DNA from: Phoebastria nigripes
Lineage: Eukaryota > Chordata > Aves > Procellariiformes > Diomedeidae
Direction: 5' to 3'
Assembly: GCA_035582835.1 (NCBI GenBank)
Contig: JAYKAV010000911.1
Location: 672,959 to 736,958, forward strand
Length of the DNA stretch: 64,000 nucleotides
The notes beneath the pieces are model-generated. The model was not told where the DNA came from, did no database searches, and saw only the letters and a list, made by a program, of their open reading frames with translations. The position numbers and the translations under genes were made by a program. The number at the start of each line of letters is the position of its first letter. Positions within the stretch are counted from its first letter, which is position 1. Positions 45,717-59,580 of the stretch are shown in pieces.

Positions 45717-48526
45717 TGAGTGACCTAAATTGAAATTACTCTGGTAACCTTAATATTGGTATTTCTTTACTTCTCAGTGCTCATAATCCCACCAATTATT
45801 CTGTAAGAGAGTACTTTATATGCAATTTTCTGGAGTTTTAAGAAGCATCCTAAAGCTTTGACTCCTCTGTCCTTTCAGTCCCTAAAAATCACATGGTATC
45901 AAAGTGAGGCATGAAGGGCATTGCCTTCCTGGACCTACATCACTGGAGCCAAGTGGCAGCAACAGCCATCACGCCTGTTGCCCTTGCTGGCAGCGAGGGT
46001 ATCTTGGGTCTGTTTTGGGCTTCAGAGAGGGTGAGCAGGCACAGTTTCTTCTGCAACCTCCTTGGCCTGTTGAGTCCTGTCACAGCCACTCCAGTTTGTT
46101 TCTTTCAGCCCTACCATTTAACTGTCACCATCACATTCTCCTTCGTGGCCTAGTTTCTCTCAAATTCTGTGGATGCTCCTCCTCATTGCAGGCCTGCGCT
46201 ACCCCATCATACTCACTGTTTTAGTCACAGTCTTTTTCTCCAAATGGTCTCTAACGACACTCCTGCATTTTTTTTCCCCAAAACTCTTTTCTCATCTGTA
46301 CTGTTGANGTCCNTTCTGCTCCCTCCTGGCCAGCTAGCAGCACTGACTCCCTTTCCATAGTCCTCCATTAAGTCTCCATCTCTATTTTCCCTGACTCTGT
46401 TTCTTAGTCCTAGGAGACTGAGCTTTGAAAGCCTCGAGCATCCTGAGTAAATGGTAAATGTCTCAAGCATCCCCAGGTTTTGGGAATCTTAACTTCTGAT
46501 ATTGGAAAGAAATCTCTTCTGTGCACATTTAACATCAGTTTTTCAAAGGCTCATATGTTGACTAGATACGTGTTTTCAGTGCAGAGACTTCCACCTGCCA
46601 TATTTCAAGTACCTGGCTCAAAGCATTGGTGTTTCAGAGTTTCTTAAACAAAGAATTGCCAGTATTTTTAACACAAGTAAAATACTTTTTCAGAAACATC
46701 CAAAGCATTTTGTCTAAACTTGCTTGCTAGTGAATTCATCATGAGGTGGTTAATGGCAAGACAGATCTTCAGCCCCAAGTTCGATGATATTATCAACATG
46801 ATTTTATAGTCAGAAGTATTAAGCAACTCTAACAGTAGGGAATTGTGATAAGAGCCCTCTGGCTCTTTCATCTTATCCCTGTGATATGATTCTGCCTATA
46901 GATCTACTGAAACAGGAAGGAAGAGGCAGTTGGTTAAAGGGGACCCTATCATTCACCAGGCTGGCATTTGCTCCGTATTGTCTGACCTGGTTTAAATGGA
47001 GCAGCCTCCACTGGCCACCAAAGGGATGCACTAGCCCATGTGTGAAACTAGGATTGCCTGCTGCAGGATGGAAAGATAATTCATCCCACATGCTCATTAA
47101 ATTGAGGGCTTTAAAATATTCTCCACTTTCACTGGACATTTAGTTTATGCTCTCTTTAAGGATGACTGAGTTGAACTTAGCCTCAAGGTGAAAATTGTCA
47201 GTGACTCATACTGTTTCTCTGAAGCTGTGCACTTGAACCTGGATTTACAACAAAATGGCTGATGCATGCCTAGTAAGAATGGTTTGCGCTTTAGAGAAAA
47301 CTAAAGAGTGCCCCACAGTCAGTATATGCCAGGCTGTATATGCCATGGAGCAAAACTTTTTGGTAACACTTCCTCTGATTCAGGCAATTTCTCTGCACAC
47401 TGGAAATCAAATTCATTCATACCGCTTTTCTGTAACAGAAAGCATTTTTTTTCAGGGGGTAGAAAATAGTTCCTCATTCATCTTAGACTAAGTGTTGGAT
47501 TTCTCAGCAGTCACATAGCAGTTACTTAAACAGCATAATTGTCTGATTTTTATTATTTGATGGCAAGTGAAAGTGAGGAAACAACAGGAAACAAGAAAAT
47601 AAGAAACATAAAAACTATGCCAGTGGTGTATTTGAATTGAGTGGCAATTTATAGTTGTCTAGTACTGAAGGGTTTAATGATACTTATTGTTTCAAAGCCA
47701 AGAAAAGTTAAATAATATTTATCTGATTTAGTATGGTTAAGCAAGATTATCTGCCAAGACACAGTATTTCATTTAAAGGAAGTACCCTGGTGGCACTAGC
47801 AACAATATCAATTATAGAAATGTTAGTAACAACAAAAACATTCAATTTCCCAACAAAGGTCAACAGTAAATCTATCTAAAATATGTAAGGCTCATAAAAG
47901 TAATCGTTTTGCAACTGTGATTGAAACAGATGTTCACAAAATCAGCATTTAAACATGAAGACACCATAAAATAAATGAAGACAGGAGATTAATTTAACAA
48001 GTTATCTCAAGAGCAGAATAAGGAAAATGAATGAACAGTTACTCATACTATTCAGAAGGATCTTCTTTTTTTCTGTAAGGTAGCTGAAAACAGAACTGAA
48101 AACATTGGGTCAAATTCATTCACTAGATAAGCTTGGTGACAGCAGTATAGATCTACATGTGCAACCAGGGGCAGAATCTGGTGTGTTGTATCAGGAAAGA
48201 GAGCTGCCATTAATAAAATTGTCTATCCTGTTGTATAAGAATGGGAAGCAAGCCTAATTCTCTCTGCGCAAGTTTCATATTGACTCAGCTCCTCCAACAG
48301 CATAGGCCCTTACCTATGTAACTCTTAGGAAGACAGAAGTCAGCAGAATCAGATCACATTTTTGCAGAAGAGCCTGAAACATTTCAGTGTCTTTGAATTA
48401 AATCCATCTGGCTTCTCTCTTGAGGACACTTATTATTTTTTTATCTAAATGGTAAGCAACAACTACAGAGACAGCCTATATTTTTTCATGCCCTCTTCAT
48501 ATTTTCATTCCCTGTTTACTTACATA
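45717..48526. other. Unique non-coding sequence
   Basis: No exon or RNA gene is supported. Pyrimidine-rich sequence lies near 46200-46400 with two Ns at 46309 and 46313. One decayed ancient hairpin repeat at 48106-48184 is listed separately. Confidence 0.5.
48106..48184. repeat. Decayed ancient amniote hairpin-type repeat
   Basis: TGGGTCAAATTCATTCACTAG at the left and GCAACCAGGGGCAGAATCTG at the right match the two arms of an old palindromic repeat (GGGTCAAATTCATCCCTGG and ACACCAGGGGTGAATCTGGC). The centre is no longer recognisable. Confidence 0.5.
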
Positions 48527-48742
48527 TTTTTTTCTTCCTTCCTTCATTCCTTCCTTCGGAAAGACAGAAGATGGAAGGAAGAAAGGAAGAAAGGAAGAAA
48601 GAGAGGAATAAGGAGAGGAGAGAAAGAAAGAAAAAAGAGAGAGAAAGGAAGAGAGAGAGAAGGAAGGAAGGAGGGAAGGAGGAATGGAAGAAAAAGAAAA
48701 ACAATGAAGGAAGGAAGAGAGGAAGGAGGGGAGAAAAGGAAG
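48527..48742 (+). repeat. Pyrimidine arm followed by a long (GGAA)/(GAAA) purine tract
   Basis: A 31-base pyrimidine stretch with one interruption (TTCCTTCCTTCATTCC and flanks) ends at 48557 and is followed at once by about 185 bases of nearly pure purine, built from GGAA, GAAA and GAGA units. The purine start is complementary to the pyrimidine end, so the boundary can fold into a hairpin, and the long tract can form triplex DNA. Lysine, arginine and glutamate-rich open frames across it are artefacts. Confidence 0.92.
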
Positions 48743-50765
48743 TAATACTTGTCCTTACTTATTTGAACTACATAATTATGTATTTGGAATACACTCTTCT
48801 GTCAGCTGTTTCATCTTTGTCATTCCTCTCTAGTGTGGCTATTTGAAGGGATAATCTGGTATTTGACTCCCAAAGAGTCAGGAACTTTTAAAGAAAGGAC
48901 CAAGGTTTTGACTGAAGGTTTCTGTCTATTTATATCATGATCATGGTGCAAGCTTTTAAAAGGGTTCAGACTGGCATCTGAAAGCTGCAATTGGTTCAGA
49001 ATGCTACAGTGGCTCACAAAACATTAGTTTTAACAAACTAACAGAATGCTATATTTCATCATAAACAATAACAAACTGTGTCTAATATTAGTTCAATAAA
49101 CACTTCACATACACTACTGTCCCTTTTTGTTTATTTTCAGCACCAAATTCAATACTGAGGTTACATTTTTTGTCTAATTGACCCTTTTTCCTCTAGTCTG
49201 ACAGAATTCTAATAGGAGATGCTGGTAGAATGGCTCCCTTCTTAACCCCAAACTCTCTGCTGTTTATTTTTGCGTATCATTCTGGGGATTAGCAAAGAAG
49301 TCTTTGTGAATCACAAGCAACGCAGGTACCCCTGAGAACCACCGAACTCTAATCTGTAGTCAGTAAAATACTTTTTTTCCTCAGTGTAAAAGCAAGAGTT
49401 TTAGCTTTAATGACCTACAAATTCATACATGCCTGATTTCTTTCCATAGGAGAATGATTACATGACCTGAGAAATTAACGTCTTAGTACAGATTTCCACA
49501 AAGCCAAATTCACAAATAACGCAAAAGAAATACAAAGGTCCTTCTCTGGGCAAGGTTCACCTAATCATGGTATGTATCCAAGCCTACAATCCCCTTTTTA
49601 CTGAGGCAGTAAGTTTTGCTGGAGTGTAGACTAATGACTTGGCACATGGAGTTTCCTTAGTACTGTATTGGGCTGTGTCTGCAGGCTTCTGTTTATAATT
49701 TTCTGTCTGGTACATTGAAAATTGCCAACACTGTGAGCTATTTCTTCATCTACTGATGTTTCTCCAATTTTGGATAGTGTCTTTAGCATATTTTATCTAA
49801 GAGGACTTTTCCAAAAGTAGTTCCTGAAATATCTGTCAGGAGAGTTTAAAGTTATTTCTTCATTAAAAGATTCTATATACAACCCAGGTCTTTTGAGCTT
49901 TTTATAACATACTTTGAAAAAGAGCTTGAGGTAGCAGAACATACAAAACCAAGCAACAATATGCTAATACAAAGAGCACAGAAGTATCTCACCTTAGGAA
50001 GCAATTCACTGCTTCAGTATTCAAAGCATACGCCTAGTGCATATTTACTCAGTAATTGAACACTCAGTGGATGAAGCCTTAATTTAACATCAGCATTGGA
50101 TTCTCTTCATAGTTAACTTCTCTTATGAAGGGGGTAAGCATTCTCCTGAAGGATGTGCATCTACTGGCTTGACTGTGATGTTAACTTGATAACTTGTAGA
50201 AAAATAATATTAAAAATGGCACCAACTGGAAAATGCAAGCCTACTTGAATAAAAAAAAAAAAGTTGTTATTTTATAAGCCACTGTCACACAAGTTTCATA
50301 GTCCCTCTTTTTATTTTTTAAATACTTTTAAAGTATTTAAGTGTGAGACTGATTTTGGAGAGCCATTTGCACTAAAGATAACATTCTAACAATATTGTAA
50401 CTTTCCTCAATGGATGCTTTTGTCTGCCATGGGTTTTTTTTAACACACAAGCAGTTTGTATTTAACATTTAAATAATTTAATTATTATGTACTTCATAAC
50501 ACAAAAGCAACCAGAGCCTTCCACTGAAAGCAGCTCATAGCATTTAGCCTCTAAAATGAAGGGCAGTCTTTGATGTCTTTGGCCATAACTTCACACTTCT
50601 TAGTGCAAAGTGTGTTTCAATCTTATGCCCATCAAAATTTTTTACACATCTTGTTTTTCTTATTTGGACCTTGGAAAGGTGAGAGTTATGTATGTTTATG
50701 GTCACTACCAGGCTAATTGCTGGGATTTCTTAAGCTTTATTGGCAAGCATTAAATGATTTAGTCA
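48743..50765. other. Unique AT-rich non-coding sequence
   Basis: No exon, RNA gene or transposon is supported. An A tract lies near 50252-50262. A TTTTCAG at 49134-49140 after a pyrimidine run looks like a splice acceptor, but no open exon with a donor follows. Confidence 0.5.
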
Positions 50766-50867
50766 TATGGTTTAGTTTTAGGTAGTCCTGCGAGGAGCAG
50801 GGAGTTGGACTCAATGATCCCTATGGGTCCTTTCCAACTTGAGATATTCTATGATTCTATAATTCTA
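50766..50867 (+). mobile_element. CR1 LINE 3' end fragment
   Basis: About 100 bp of the CR1 3' end: AGGAGCAGGGAGTTGGACTC, then CAATGATCC, GGGTCCTTTCCAACTTGAG and the terminal ATTCTATGATTCTATAATTCTA. The block GAGCAGGGAGTTGG is not in the longer CR1 at 3601-5974, so this is another subfamily. Extreme 5' truncation is normal for CR1. The left limit is uncertain by about 15 bases. Confidence 0.92.
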
Positions 50868-53800
50868 AATGCTTGTTTGGTCTATCCTTTCCCCTTTTAA
50901 TCCTTGGAGGGGTAAAAGACAGCAAAGGAAGTGTCTGAGGTTATTCAGCACAAAATATTCTGTAGTATTCCCCTTGGCCTCCAACAGACTTGTTTGTAAG
51001 GGTCAAGGAGAGAGCTACAATTTTACCTGCTTGCTGCTGGCAGCCTCTGCTTCCCTTCCCTCCTTCCCCCAGCAATAAGGCAGTTATCCTAGTTCTCAAA
51101 CTTTCAGATTTTTTTTCCAAAAATCTCCTTTCTTCTCTGTAATATTNATTTCCTTCCAACCTCTGGTCTAGTCCAAAGCCCAGCCCCCACTCCCTCTTCA
51201 ATATACCTATTTCCACTTGGAATAAATCTGGCTGTGGCAAAGGTGACCTCAGAGTCCTGCACACTTCTCCCTTCCCAAATCCTGTACCTGGCTTCCAGCA
51301 TGGACACCCAAAACCCCTCACTGCCCCCTTGCCTCTTAGACCTTTTGGTCAGAACCCACTGCATGACCCTCTGCTCCAGGTCCCAGTACTCCTAGAGCCC
51401 TCCCCAGCCCCAGCCCCAGCCTTTCCCACCGACACCCACTTCCCTGGTGTAGCTGTTCCTCCCCATGAGCAGGGGCTTATGTGGGAAGGGGCAGCACATC
51501 CTTGCCTCCGTGAAGGTGATTACCCATCACCTTGCTCCCCTCTTTCCCACCCTAGCTCAGCCCTTGGATGCTGTTGCGCAGGAGAGGGGAGGCAAGCCTG
51601 GCTCATACAGCCTCTTGCATGCACAGAGCACACCTTGAGCCACACCTGGGCCTGTGACTGTTTGCCCCCCATTGCCCATGCCTCAAAATACATAATACAC
51701 TTCTATGCGTGACCTAGTTGAAAAAAAGGGGTAGAGGAAAAGCATGAAATGGTGAAAGGAAGAAGTTGGAGGCCAAGAAGGCATTTTTCTGATGCTTTTC
51801 ACAGTATCTTTCCTCTTCCCTTACATGTAGCCTACACTTCCTAGGCAGAGAGCTGGGATCCAGGAGCTATTGCTGACCACTCTCCACCTAAGCCAAATGA
51901 AGGGCACCAGTCTGGGAATGGCCGGTCCTCCTCCTTCCTGTTCCAGTGAGCATAAGGATGAGTTTGAGGAAGGAAAGTTTGAGTGAGGAAAGAGAAGTAA
52001 AGGGGGAAAAAAGACAGGGAATTGGCAAGGAAAGGCTCTGCAATGACCTTTGAGCCAGAAAAAAAGATCATTGACAAGCCAGTGGTGAAAATTTAGAGAT
52101 TAGTAAGAGATATTTAGGGGCTGAGAGAGAAGAAGGGAGCTTGCTCCATAGCAAGCCTTGCAGCACTGTAATTCCCTATGCGTTTTTCTCTGGCCATTGC
52201 CTCTGGCATTTGCTCCCCTTTGAACTACTGGAGACTCCCTGGGAGGAGGCTGCTGGAAGTGCTGCATCAGTGAGGCATTCAGATCTGGGGCTAGAAGGAA
52301 TCCTCATTTCTCAAAACAATCCCTCTACTCAGCCAGAAAGTCATTTGGTAGGTTTTCATCTTGTCTTTGGATATTAGCTGTTGTTTGGGATCTTACGATA
52401 TCACAGCTTAAATAGGTAGGTTCTATGTGAAGGACTTTCCAACCTGGCAAAAGATAATAACCCCGCTATTCAACAAAGTGCACTTTGTAGCTTGCATAGC
52501 AACACAGGCATTTGAAATGAAAGCCCATTTTTTGGAAAGCATAGGTTTTCAAAGTTACCACACCTCCCTCCGTGTTGTAAGAATTCAAAGTAAATTTTGA
52601 TACTCTTGGCATTTTGCACCTTCTCATCAGAAGTAAAGGAAAAGGCTAAACCCACATCAGTTTATTTTATCTTCAGTCATACAAAAGGTTAGGTTTTCTA
52701 ATTACTTTTGTCTAGTGGTGTGGCTTTTCTATGGGAAGGTTCCTGGCTATTCTTTTGCTATTAGTTTTAAAGTGTTCATCATCTTTCTGTTTAGTGATGT
52801 TCATCCCTGATGTCTTCACGACTCCTCCCCACACCCTTTAGCTAAGGGGTAAGTCTGAATATCTAAGAAAAGGTGAAGCCCGCAGTCTGTGGAAAACATT
52901 GCAAGTAAACAATTTTCTCTCCTGTGCATCTTACTGAGACAGTAGCAGTATCTTCTGTTCTTTACCAGTGTAACACTAGCATCTTTGACAAGGGGTTTGT
53001 TTCTTTCAAGGAGAAGTAGCCCAAAGTCAGGAAGAATTTTTTGAACACACAGGACTCGTGCTTATGCCCTTTATCTCCCAGATTTTCCCTAACCTCAGAA
53101 TACATCCTGTGTAACCATATGAATACAGGGCAACAGTGATACCCAGAACTCTCAGGCTGGCTGTTGGCGTGTGTATCAGTAGCTCTAAATCCCTTCTCTG
53201 TTTGATTTGGAGGTGTACGTTAAATCGTACGTTAAATGGCTAGCTCCCTGTTTTTTTAAACAGAAATTCTATACCAAACCTGAGCAGCTTATCTGGTGGA
53301 AAGTATAGCTGAAACCACTACACTCTTTGAAAGATCCTCCTGTGAGTACTGGGTATTTCTCCACTGAAAAGCTGCTTTGCTAATGAAATGTTTCATCATA
53401 TTTGGTGCTGGGTTGCTGCCCTCAAACACAGTTTTGTGGAAGGATTTGAGGGTAACAGCAAGAAAGAGTAGGAGGAAAAGAGGACAGTAGATTTTTGTCA
53501 GTGTGCCCTAAGCCTTGAATTAATTGCTTGGAGCTATGTCAGGGGAACCTTTATACAGAGCCTTACACAGTTTGGAATTGCAGTTTTCATCCTCACCATT
53601 AGTCCCCCAAAGCAAAGCCCAGATACTCAGGTGGTATGAAGTGAGAATGTTGTATTTCCTCCTTACAAAAGTAGTTTGAACATTAAATTTGGCATTCTTT
53701 CCTAGAACTATCTGCTTTCTAATACCAATTTGTTGTTCTGTTCAGCATGGGCTGTCACAACAATGTCAACATTATCAACTGTAAAATGCAATTGAGTCTG

Positions 53801-56800
53801 TGAAGTTTTTCCAAAATAATGTAATTCAGGTCAGACCATCTGCTATGACAAACAGTATTTTCCGTCTCTTGGCCACCAGTGTTTTCATTCATTTTGGGGT
53901 GCCTCCATTTGATCTTTGTATCCTTGTAGCATTGAACATAACTCTCTGTTATTTCTTTAATGAACTTCAAGTGCATGCCTGTTGGAAGTAGTTCAGACAG
54001 TTCTTTTGGGGTAGTAGAATATATCCGTACCAGGATAGCAGAACACTGGTGGCTGATTTTTGTATTACTGGTTTTCCAACAACTGGCTGGGTTTTACATG
54101 CAAGTAAAATCTCATTGTTATTCCATGGCCAAAGAAACATCTTCCAGAATCCCAAAAATATTAGAATCTCAGCAATGGGTACTTTCCCCCAGAGTTAATG
54201 CTGTAGAATGAATGGTTGTGATGTCACCAGAAAAAATATAGCAAAAGATGTTTGAGACTAGAACTTTTATCTAGGCCTTTGTTCCATAAAAATAGAGAGA
54301 GTGCTGCAAGCATACGTGTCCTGGTTTTCAAGCCATGAACAAAGGTGGTCTTCAACACTGTTCCTGAGTGTACTGTCCATAATGAGACTATAAAAGGATG
54401 GTTTTGCTTGTCTTTTATTTCATTCTAAATGTTTCATTTGAGCTGTTGCTAATGTGGCAATCATGCCCAGCAAGTGTAAAAAAAGTTGCTGAGCACTTCT
54501 GGTTGAATAGAAGGAAGGTACTCTTTTGCTTTTGGTCCTTATGTCTGTCTTGGCTTTTTATTTAGTTTTTAATCAATGGAGCCAAATTTTAAGATCTTTT
54601 CTTTTTTTCCCCACTCTGAACTACCTCCAGAACATCATGTTCTACAAATTACAAAGGCTCCCATCCTCCCACTGAAAAAAACACTGCCAAGGATTCATTG
54701 TCTGATTCCAGCAGCTCATTCTTACTTCTATCATGCCCTCTGCCTTTTCAAATGAACCACCTTCAGTTTCCTAGGCAGAATGATTGTGAAGCAGCAGCGT
54801 CCACAGTGCTACAGANCCCAAAGGGGAAAACTGTGACTTTGCCACCAGCCATAAAAAAGGGGCAGTGCAGACAGGAGTCACTCTACGTTTCGCTGTTTGT
54901 CCCCAGTTCGCAGTAGGCACTGCGCACTATGCACACTGCTCATGCATCCCTGGCCCAGCTAGATCTGCTGCTGTGGGAAGCCCTGTCAACTCTCCCTACG
55001 CGTCCCTTGGGAAAAGGCAACCCCAGAGGGGCTCTTCTTCACTCCACTGCTTTCTAACTGCCAGAGCAATAAGAGGACTTCTTAGGGCATCCTACTTTCC
55101 TGTGAAAGCCGTGCCTCAGCCCATAGATACATGGCTTGAGTCAAAGATACATGGCACCAACACACAGCTTTTCTGCCTGCATCGGCTGCATTTCTGACCT
55201 GTGCTTACAGCTAGCCTGCCTCCATGAACACTACAGCCCTCAGCAAGGGCCTTACCCCATTGTGGCACAAGTTTGTTTCCTATCAGGAAGCAAATAGTCT
55301 ATAGCCTGTCAGGGCTGTAGCTCTCTGCCTGGCTTTAAATCCTAACAGAGGACAGCTCCTGCAAAGTGTGCTCATATTTCACTGGCAAGGAGCACAAGTA
55401 TTCAGTATGATATATAATGCATGCTAGATCTTTTTTTCACCTGAAAATATTGTCACGCACTCTCATAATTTTATAATACACACAAGAGTATATTTTGGAT
55501 GTATCTAGGTGATAATAAAAGATGTTTAACTTATTTTATCCTGCAGGAGACAAGCAAGATCTGTTGAGTTGGACCAAGGTTGATCAGGAAACATGTACAA
55601 AAATGCAGCCACAAGCAGGATTCAGGGGCTGGGAGGCTGCATGTTCATTTTCATTCGAGTAACTTGGCGTGCATGCTCCATAACAAGGGACACTAGTGGC
55701 AGAAGATCTACAAACTCCTTAGACTCCCTGTAAAACTGTGTCTGTTACACAAAATGTAAAACATTTTAGAAAATATTTTTCAAGAAAAATCTTTCATTCT
55801 AGCTGTGTGTGTGTTTTTATGCAAACACAGGTAATGCAGAAATGTGTTGCCAGCAATGACAGTTCATCTCTTTTCAGATTTAGTCTTTAACATTTAGGTT
55901 CACATATCCAAATATCTTGTAGCAGTAACTATTTTTGTAGTTGTAGGGAACTGTCTTTTTGAATTAGTGATTTGACATCAAAAATGCTTTAGGTATGGCA
56001 AAGATGTATTATGAATTCAGCAGTTAACATGCAAAATACATCATTGAGATAGATTACGAGATGGTGAAGCCTATTCTTCTGTCATTACACAGTTCATGAA
56101 CCTCCTGTCCCACAGTAGTCCCACAAACTTCTGCGAAGTTACTTACAGGTTAAAAAATGAACATCAGAATATGATCCTTTATAAACAAGTAGGCCATATT
56201 CTGGTACATTGAAAATGATCCTGTTTCCCAAAGAGATCCCTTTTGTTTAATGGAGATAGGGCAAAGTAGAGCTCAGCTGGCGAGGTTACGGCTCTGACCA
56301 AAGGGCATGTTTTCTCCATAGCACAGTCTGCAGTCCTGTTCCCACAGCTGGCAAGATGAGAGGACTGATGGTTTTGTGTCACGGTTTTCTCTCTGTGAGC
56401 TCAATTTCTTTCCTAGAGAAAGCGTAGCAAAGAAGAGGGGAAACAAGCGGGAGGTGCATAATGTACAGCCAAGCTTTATTAGGACATGGCTAGGACATGT
56501 ACTTGGATTTGGCAGCTGAAACATGCTTTCAGGTCCCCAGCACAAAGCACCACAAATCTCATGGCACGTAATAGCACCTCAGACAGACGTCGATTAATGT
56601 CAAACTGATGTGAAATGAAAAGCTTCTTTTCAGTTTGTCACATCATGACTTTTTTGGCTGATTTGGGCTGAGCTGGCCTGAAACAAAACATTCTGTTCTG
56701 ATTTTTCTCATTCAAAACCAAACAATCTCTCCTCCTTCCATGGCAACTTCTGGGTTTTTTTGCTATGAACATTTATTGAGTCTGTTTTCTATCACCTGCA

Positions 56801-59339
56801 AAAAGCCAGTTAGATAGAAAATACCTGGCCACCTCCAGTTTTTTAATTGTTGAAATCTCTGACTAACATCATAATAAGACATACGTTTAGACTGCAAATC
56901 ATGGAAAGCCCTCTGGAGATGATGGAACAATCTCTCCTCTGCCCTCTCTGACTTCCTGATGCCACAGAACATAATCTGACCTGCACAGCTTGACCAAAAC
57001 CTCAGCAGGCCTGGGGTATAAATTTAAAATGCCTCTTTGAATCAAATCCATGTACCAGAAGGTCCTCCCCAAATCACACTGCTTTGTTCTTCAACACAGG
57101 CTTGATAATAGTGTTGCTCTTCACTAAAATTGCAGTAGGAAAAAATCATAGGGCTGCAGTACAAATGTCTTCAGCAGGATTTCCAAAATCCTTACCCTTA
57201 AGATAACTTAGGAGGATAGATTCCTTGCAATACAAGAAACACTTCTGTTCCGAAGTCACTTAGGCACTACAAAAAATGTGTAATTCTGCAACACATTTTA
57301 CAACATAAATAGGAATATACAGCCACATATTTAATCAGAGAAACAGCAAGAGAATGTGCTACATGTGTGAATTGTGGCTAAATCAGCATTTTCCTAGGAA
57401 CTGTCATTGGCTGAGCAGTATTTAAACTCAGCAAAATTTGCTTCTTTTTGTTTCATGAAGTACTTCTGAACCCAGCTGAAAATATTCAAGAAATATTATA
57501 AGCAAATTATCAGCATTCTCTAGGTACCTTCTCCCATGAAGTTTCAGGTGTTGGTGTGTAGAATTCAAGTTTTGAAAGCGGTCACCTATGTCACATTTGT
57601 TTTTTTCCTCTGCTTGGAAAAACAAGAGCGTATACTGATTAAATACCTTTCTTTGATAACAAATGTGTGTTTGACTGCCAGACCAGGCCATGTCCAAAGA
57701 TCTCCACAGGCAAAGCTGAAAATAGCCTGTGTTTGCAGTTGAATAAAAGGCTTCATAGAACTACAAGTAATTGTGAAGATGTTCCTTATTTAGCTAGTAG
57801 CAGGTTCAGGTAATTTTTGTCTGTACAGAGTTCTGCCAGCCCTAGATTAAGTACATGAACAATGTGGAAATGTTTTACACTGTGTAAAAATGTCACCTGG
57901 GTATAACTTAATTTGTACATTTCTCTAGAACTAGGAGAAACATCAACATTGCATTAGAGTCATGACAAATCCTTCAGTTCTTTTTCTGGCTAAACAGTCA
58001 CAGTCTGATTAAGTTTTGCTTAAAAATTAATATAGCCTATATATGTTTTGTGCAATATCCTTAACAATAATAGTATTATCATATAATCTCAGTCATTATC
58101 TGATTTTTCTCCTCAATAAAAAAGCAAAGTCTCCTAGAGTGGAGACATTATATAAATTGTACTGTTTAGTAATAGCAATGTTCATTATGAGAGGCTTAAT
58201 TATGGTCATCATTTACAAAAAAATCAGTCTTGTCACAGAAAGCATTATAATTAATGTCTCTTGTTTAAAAATTAATGAAACATTTTTTTTCTGAAGGTAT
58301 GAAGTCTACTAGTCCACAGGGTGTCATCACTTTTATTTTCCTCTTTAAAAGAATTAATATTCATGAAAATTAGATTCCAAATAACTGCAAAATGAGAGTC
58401 TTTTTTATACTGCAATTTGGATATGTTTGTTTATTTACATGGAAAACCACACAAAATCCAAAAAAGGGTACAAGAATAAAAGACAGTCATTTTTAGTTAT
58501 GCAGGAATTACTCTGTACACAGGACCAAGTTGTGCTCTTATTTACACTGGTGCAAGTAAATGGCAAATTTAATTCTGTTCCAATTTACAGCAGAGTGGTT
58601 AGGAGCTTTCTTACTTCCAGGGACTAACACATAGTGTGAGTAGCCTAAATTATAACTTACTGTGTGTTCCTCAAGGGAAGATGTGCTCCAGTGCAGGAGC
58701 CCTGCGCAATGCCTATGCACAGGGCTTAAGCTGGGTTTGTAGGTATGGGGCATAGGCTTTACAATACCTAGATTCATCAGGATTAATTTTAGCAAGTCAG
58801 GAGGATGGAAAGCAGCTTTTAGCTTTCAGAAGAACTTATATTTTTATGTTTTTGTAGCAGGCTTTAGTTGACGTGTAAATTGAAACACATCATTTCTAAA
58901 AGAAAGCAATTTGTAGTGAGCTCACTGACATTTTACATGTCCGTTTTAATTCAGCAGTAGTAACTCTGAGTTTGGCAAAACATAGATTCTTCGTTAGAGA
59001 AGGCATTTTGTCCTCAGCTAACCTGGCAAAGCAGATTGAAGGGGCATACTTTTGAAACTTCATAGAAGTTAGCTGGCTGTGTTTGCTTCTTGCAATCAAC
59101 AAAATAAAGAATATGAATAAAAAATTGTTGTTCTATCATATCAAAGAAAGGGTCTGTTTGTAACCAGTTTTGTCTGTGATGGTTGGCTGTGATCTCTTTT
59201 GGGACCAGAGTCTACGAAGACCAGGCTCAGACTAGACTCAGAAAACTCTCACCCTTCCAGAATAAATTAACAAATAAAAAAACTTCTGGCAAAGAAAATG
59301 TTTTAGAAGCTAAAGTGTTAGGATAATTAAATGCATATT
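50868..59339. other. Unique non-coding sequence
   Basis: No exon or RNA gene is supported. The part 51040-51700 is C- and G-rich compared with the rest and gives overlapping open frames on both strands with no recognisable family. A 12-bp tandem pair sharing GTACGTTAAAT lies at 53214-53237. A decayed ancient repeat at 58522-58598 is listed separately. Confidence 0.5.
58522..58598. repeat. Decayed ancient amniote hairpin-type repeat
   Basis: GACCAAGTTGTGCTCTTATT, TTACACTGGTGCAAGTAAAT and later CCAATTTACAGCAGAG keep the order of an old palindromic repeat (GGCCAAATTCTGCTCTCATT, TTACACTGGTGTAAATC and its complement). The central core is lost. Confidence 0.45.
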
Positions 59340-59580
59340 TCAGCAGTATTTATTTGGCATTGATTGGCTGAGGCCACTTACTGTGAAGAGCTGAATAGTT
59401 AATTCAAGTGCTAGGCGTCTCCTAAAGGACATGACCTTGGGGTCATATAATTGTAACAGTAATTTATTTAGTTGAAGAAACGAATATGTTCTCAATTAGC
59501 TTAGCAGGCGTTATAATAACACTAGTGGGATTTATATTTGCTTATGTCACTCTGCTGTAAGGAGGAAGTTATTGGATCTG
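59340..59580. promoter_or_regulatory. Candidate conserved element with a nuclear-receptor-like palindrome
   Basis: TGACCTTGGGGTCA at 59432-59445 pairs an inverted AGGTCA half-site with GGGTCA in everted arrangement, a possible site for dimeric nuclear receptors. Nearby are GCATTGATTGGC, ATAGTTAATTCAAG, GTAATTTATTTAG and TCAATTAGCTTAG, which are homeodomain- and NFY-like. There is no coding frame. Regulatory function is inferred. Confidence 0.35.

Noticed and set aside
48449..48846. Lysine/arginine/glutamate-rich open frames
   Set aside because: They are produced by the simple purine repeat at 48558-48742.
51320..51712. Proline-rich open frame in G+C-rich sequence
   Set aside because: The same stretch is open on the other strand too, and the proline comes from simple CCCAGCCCCAGC sequence; no family is recognised.
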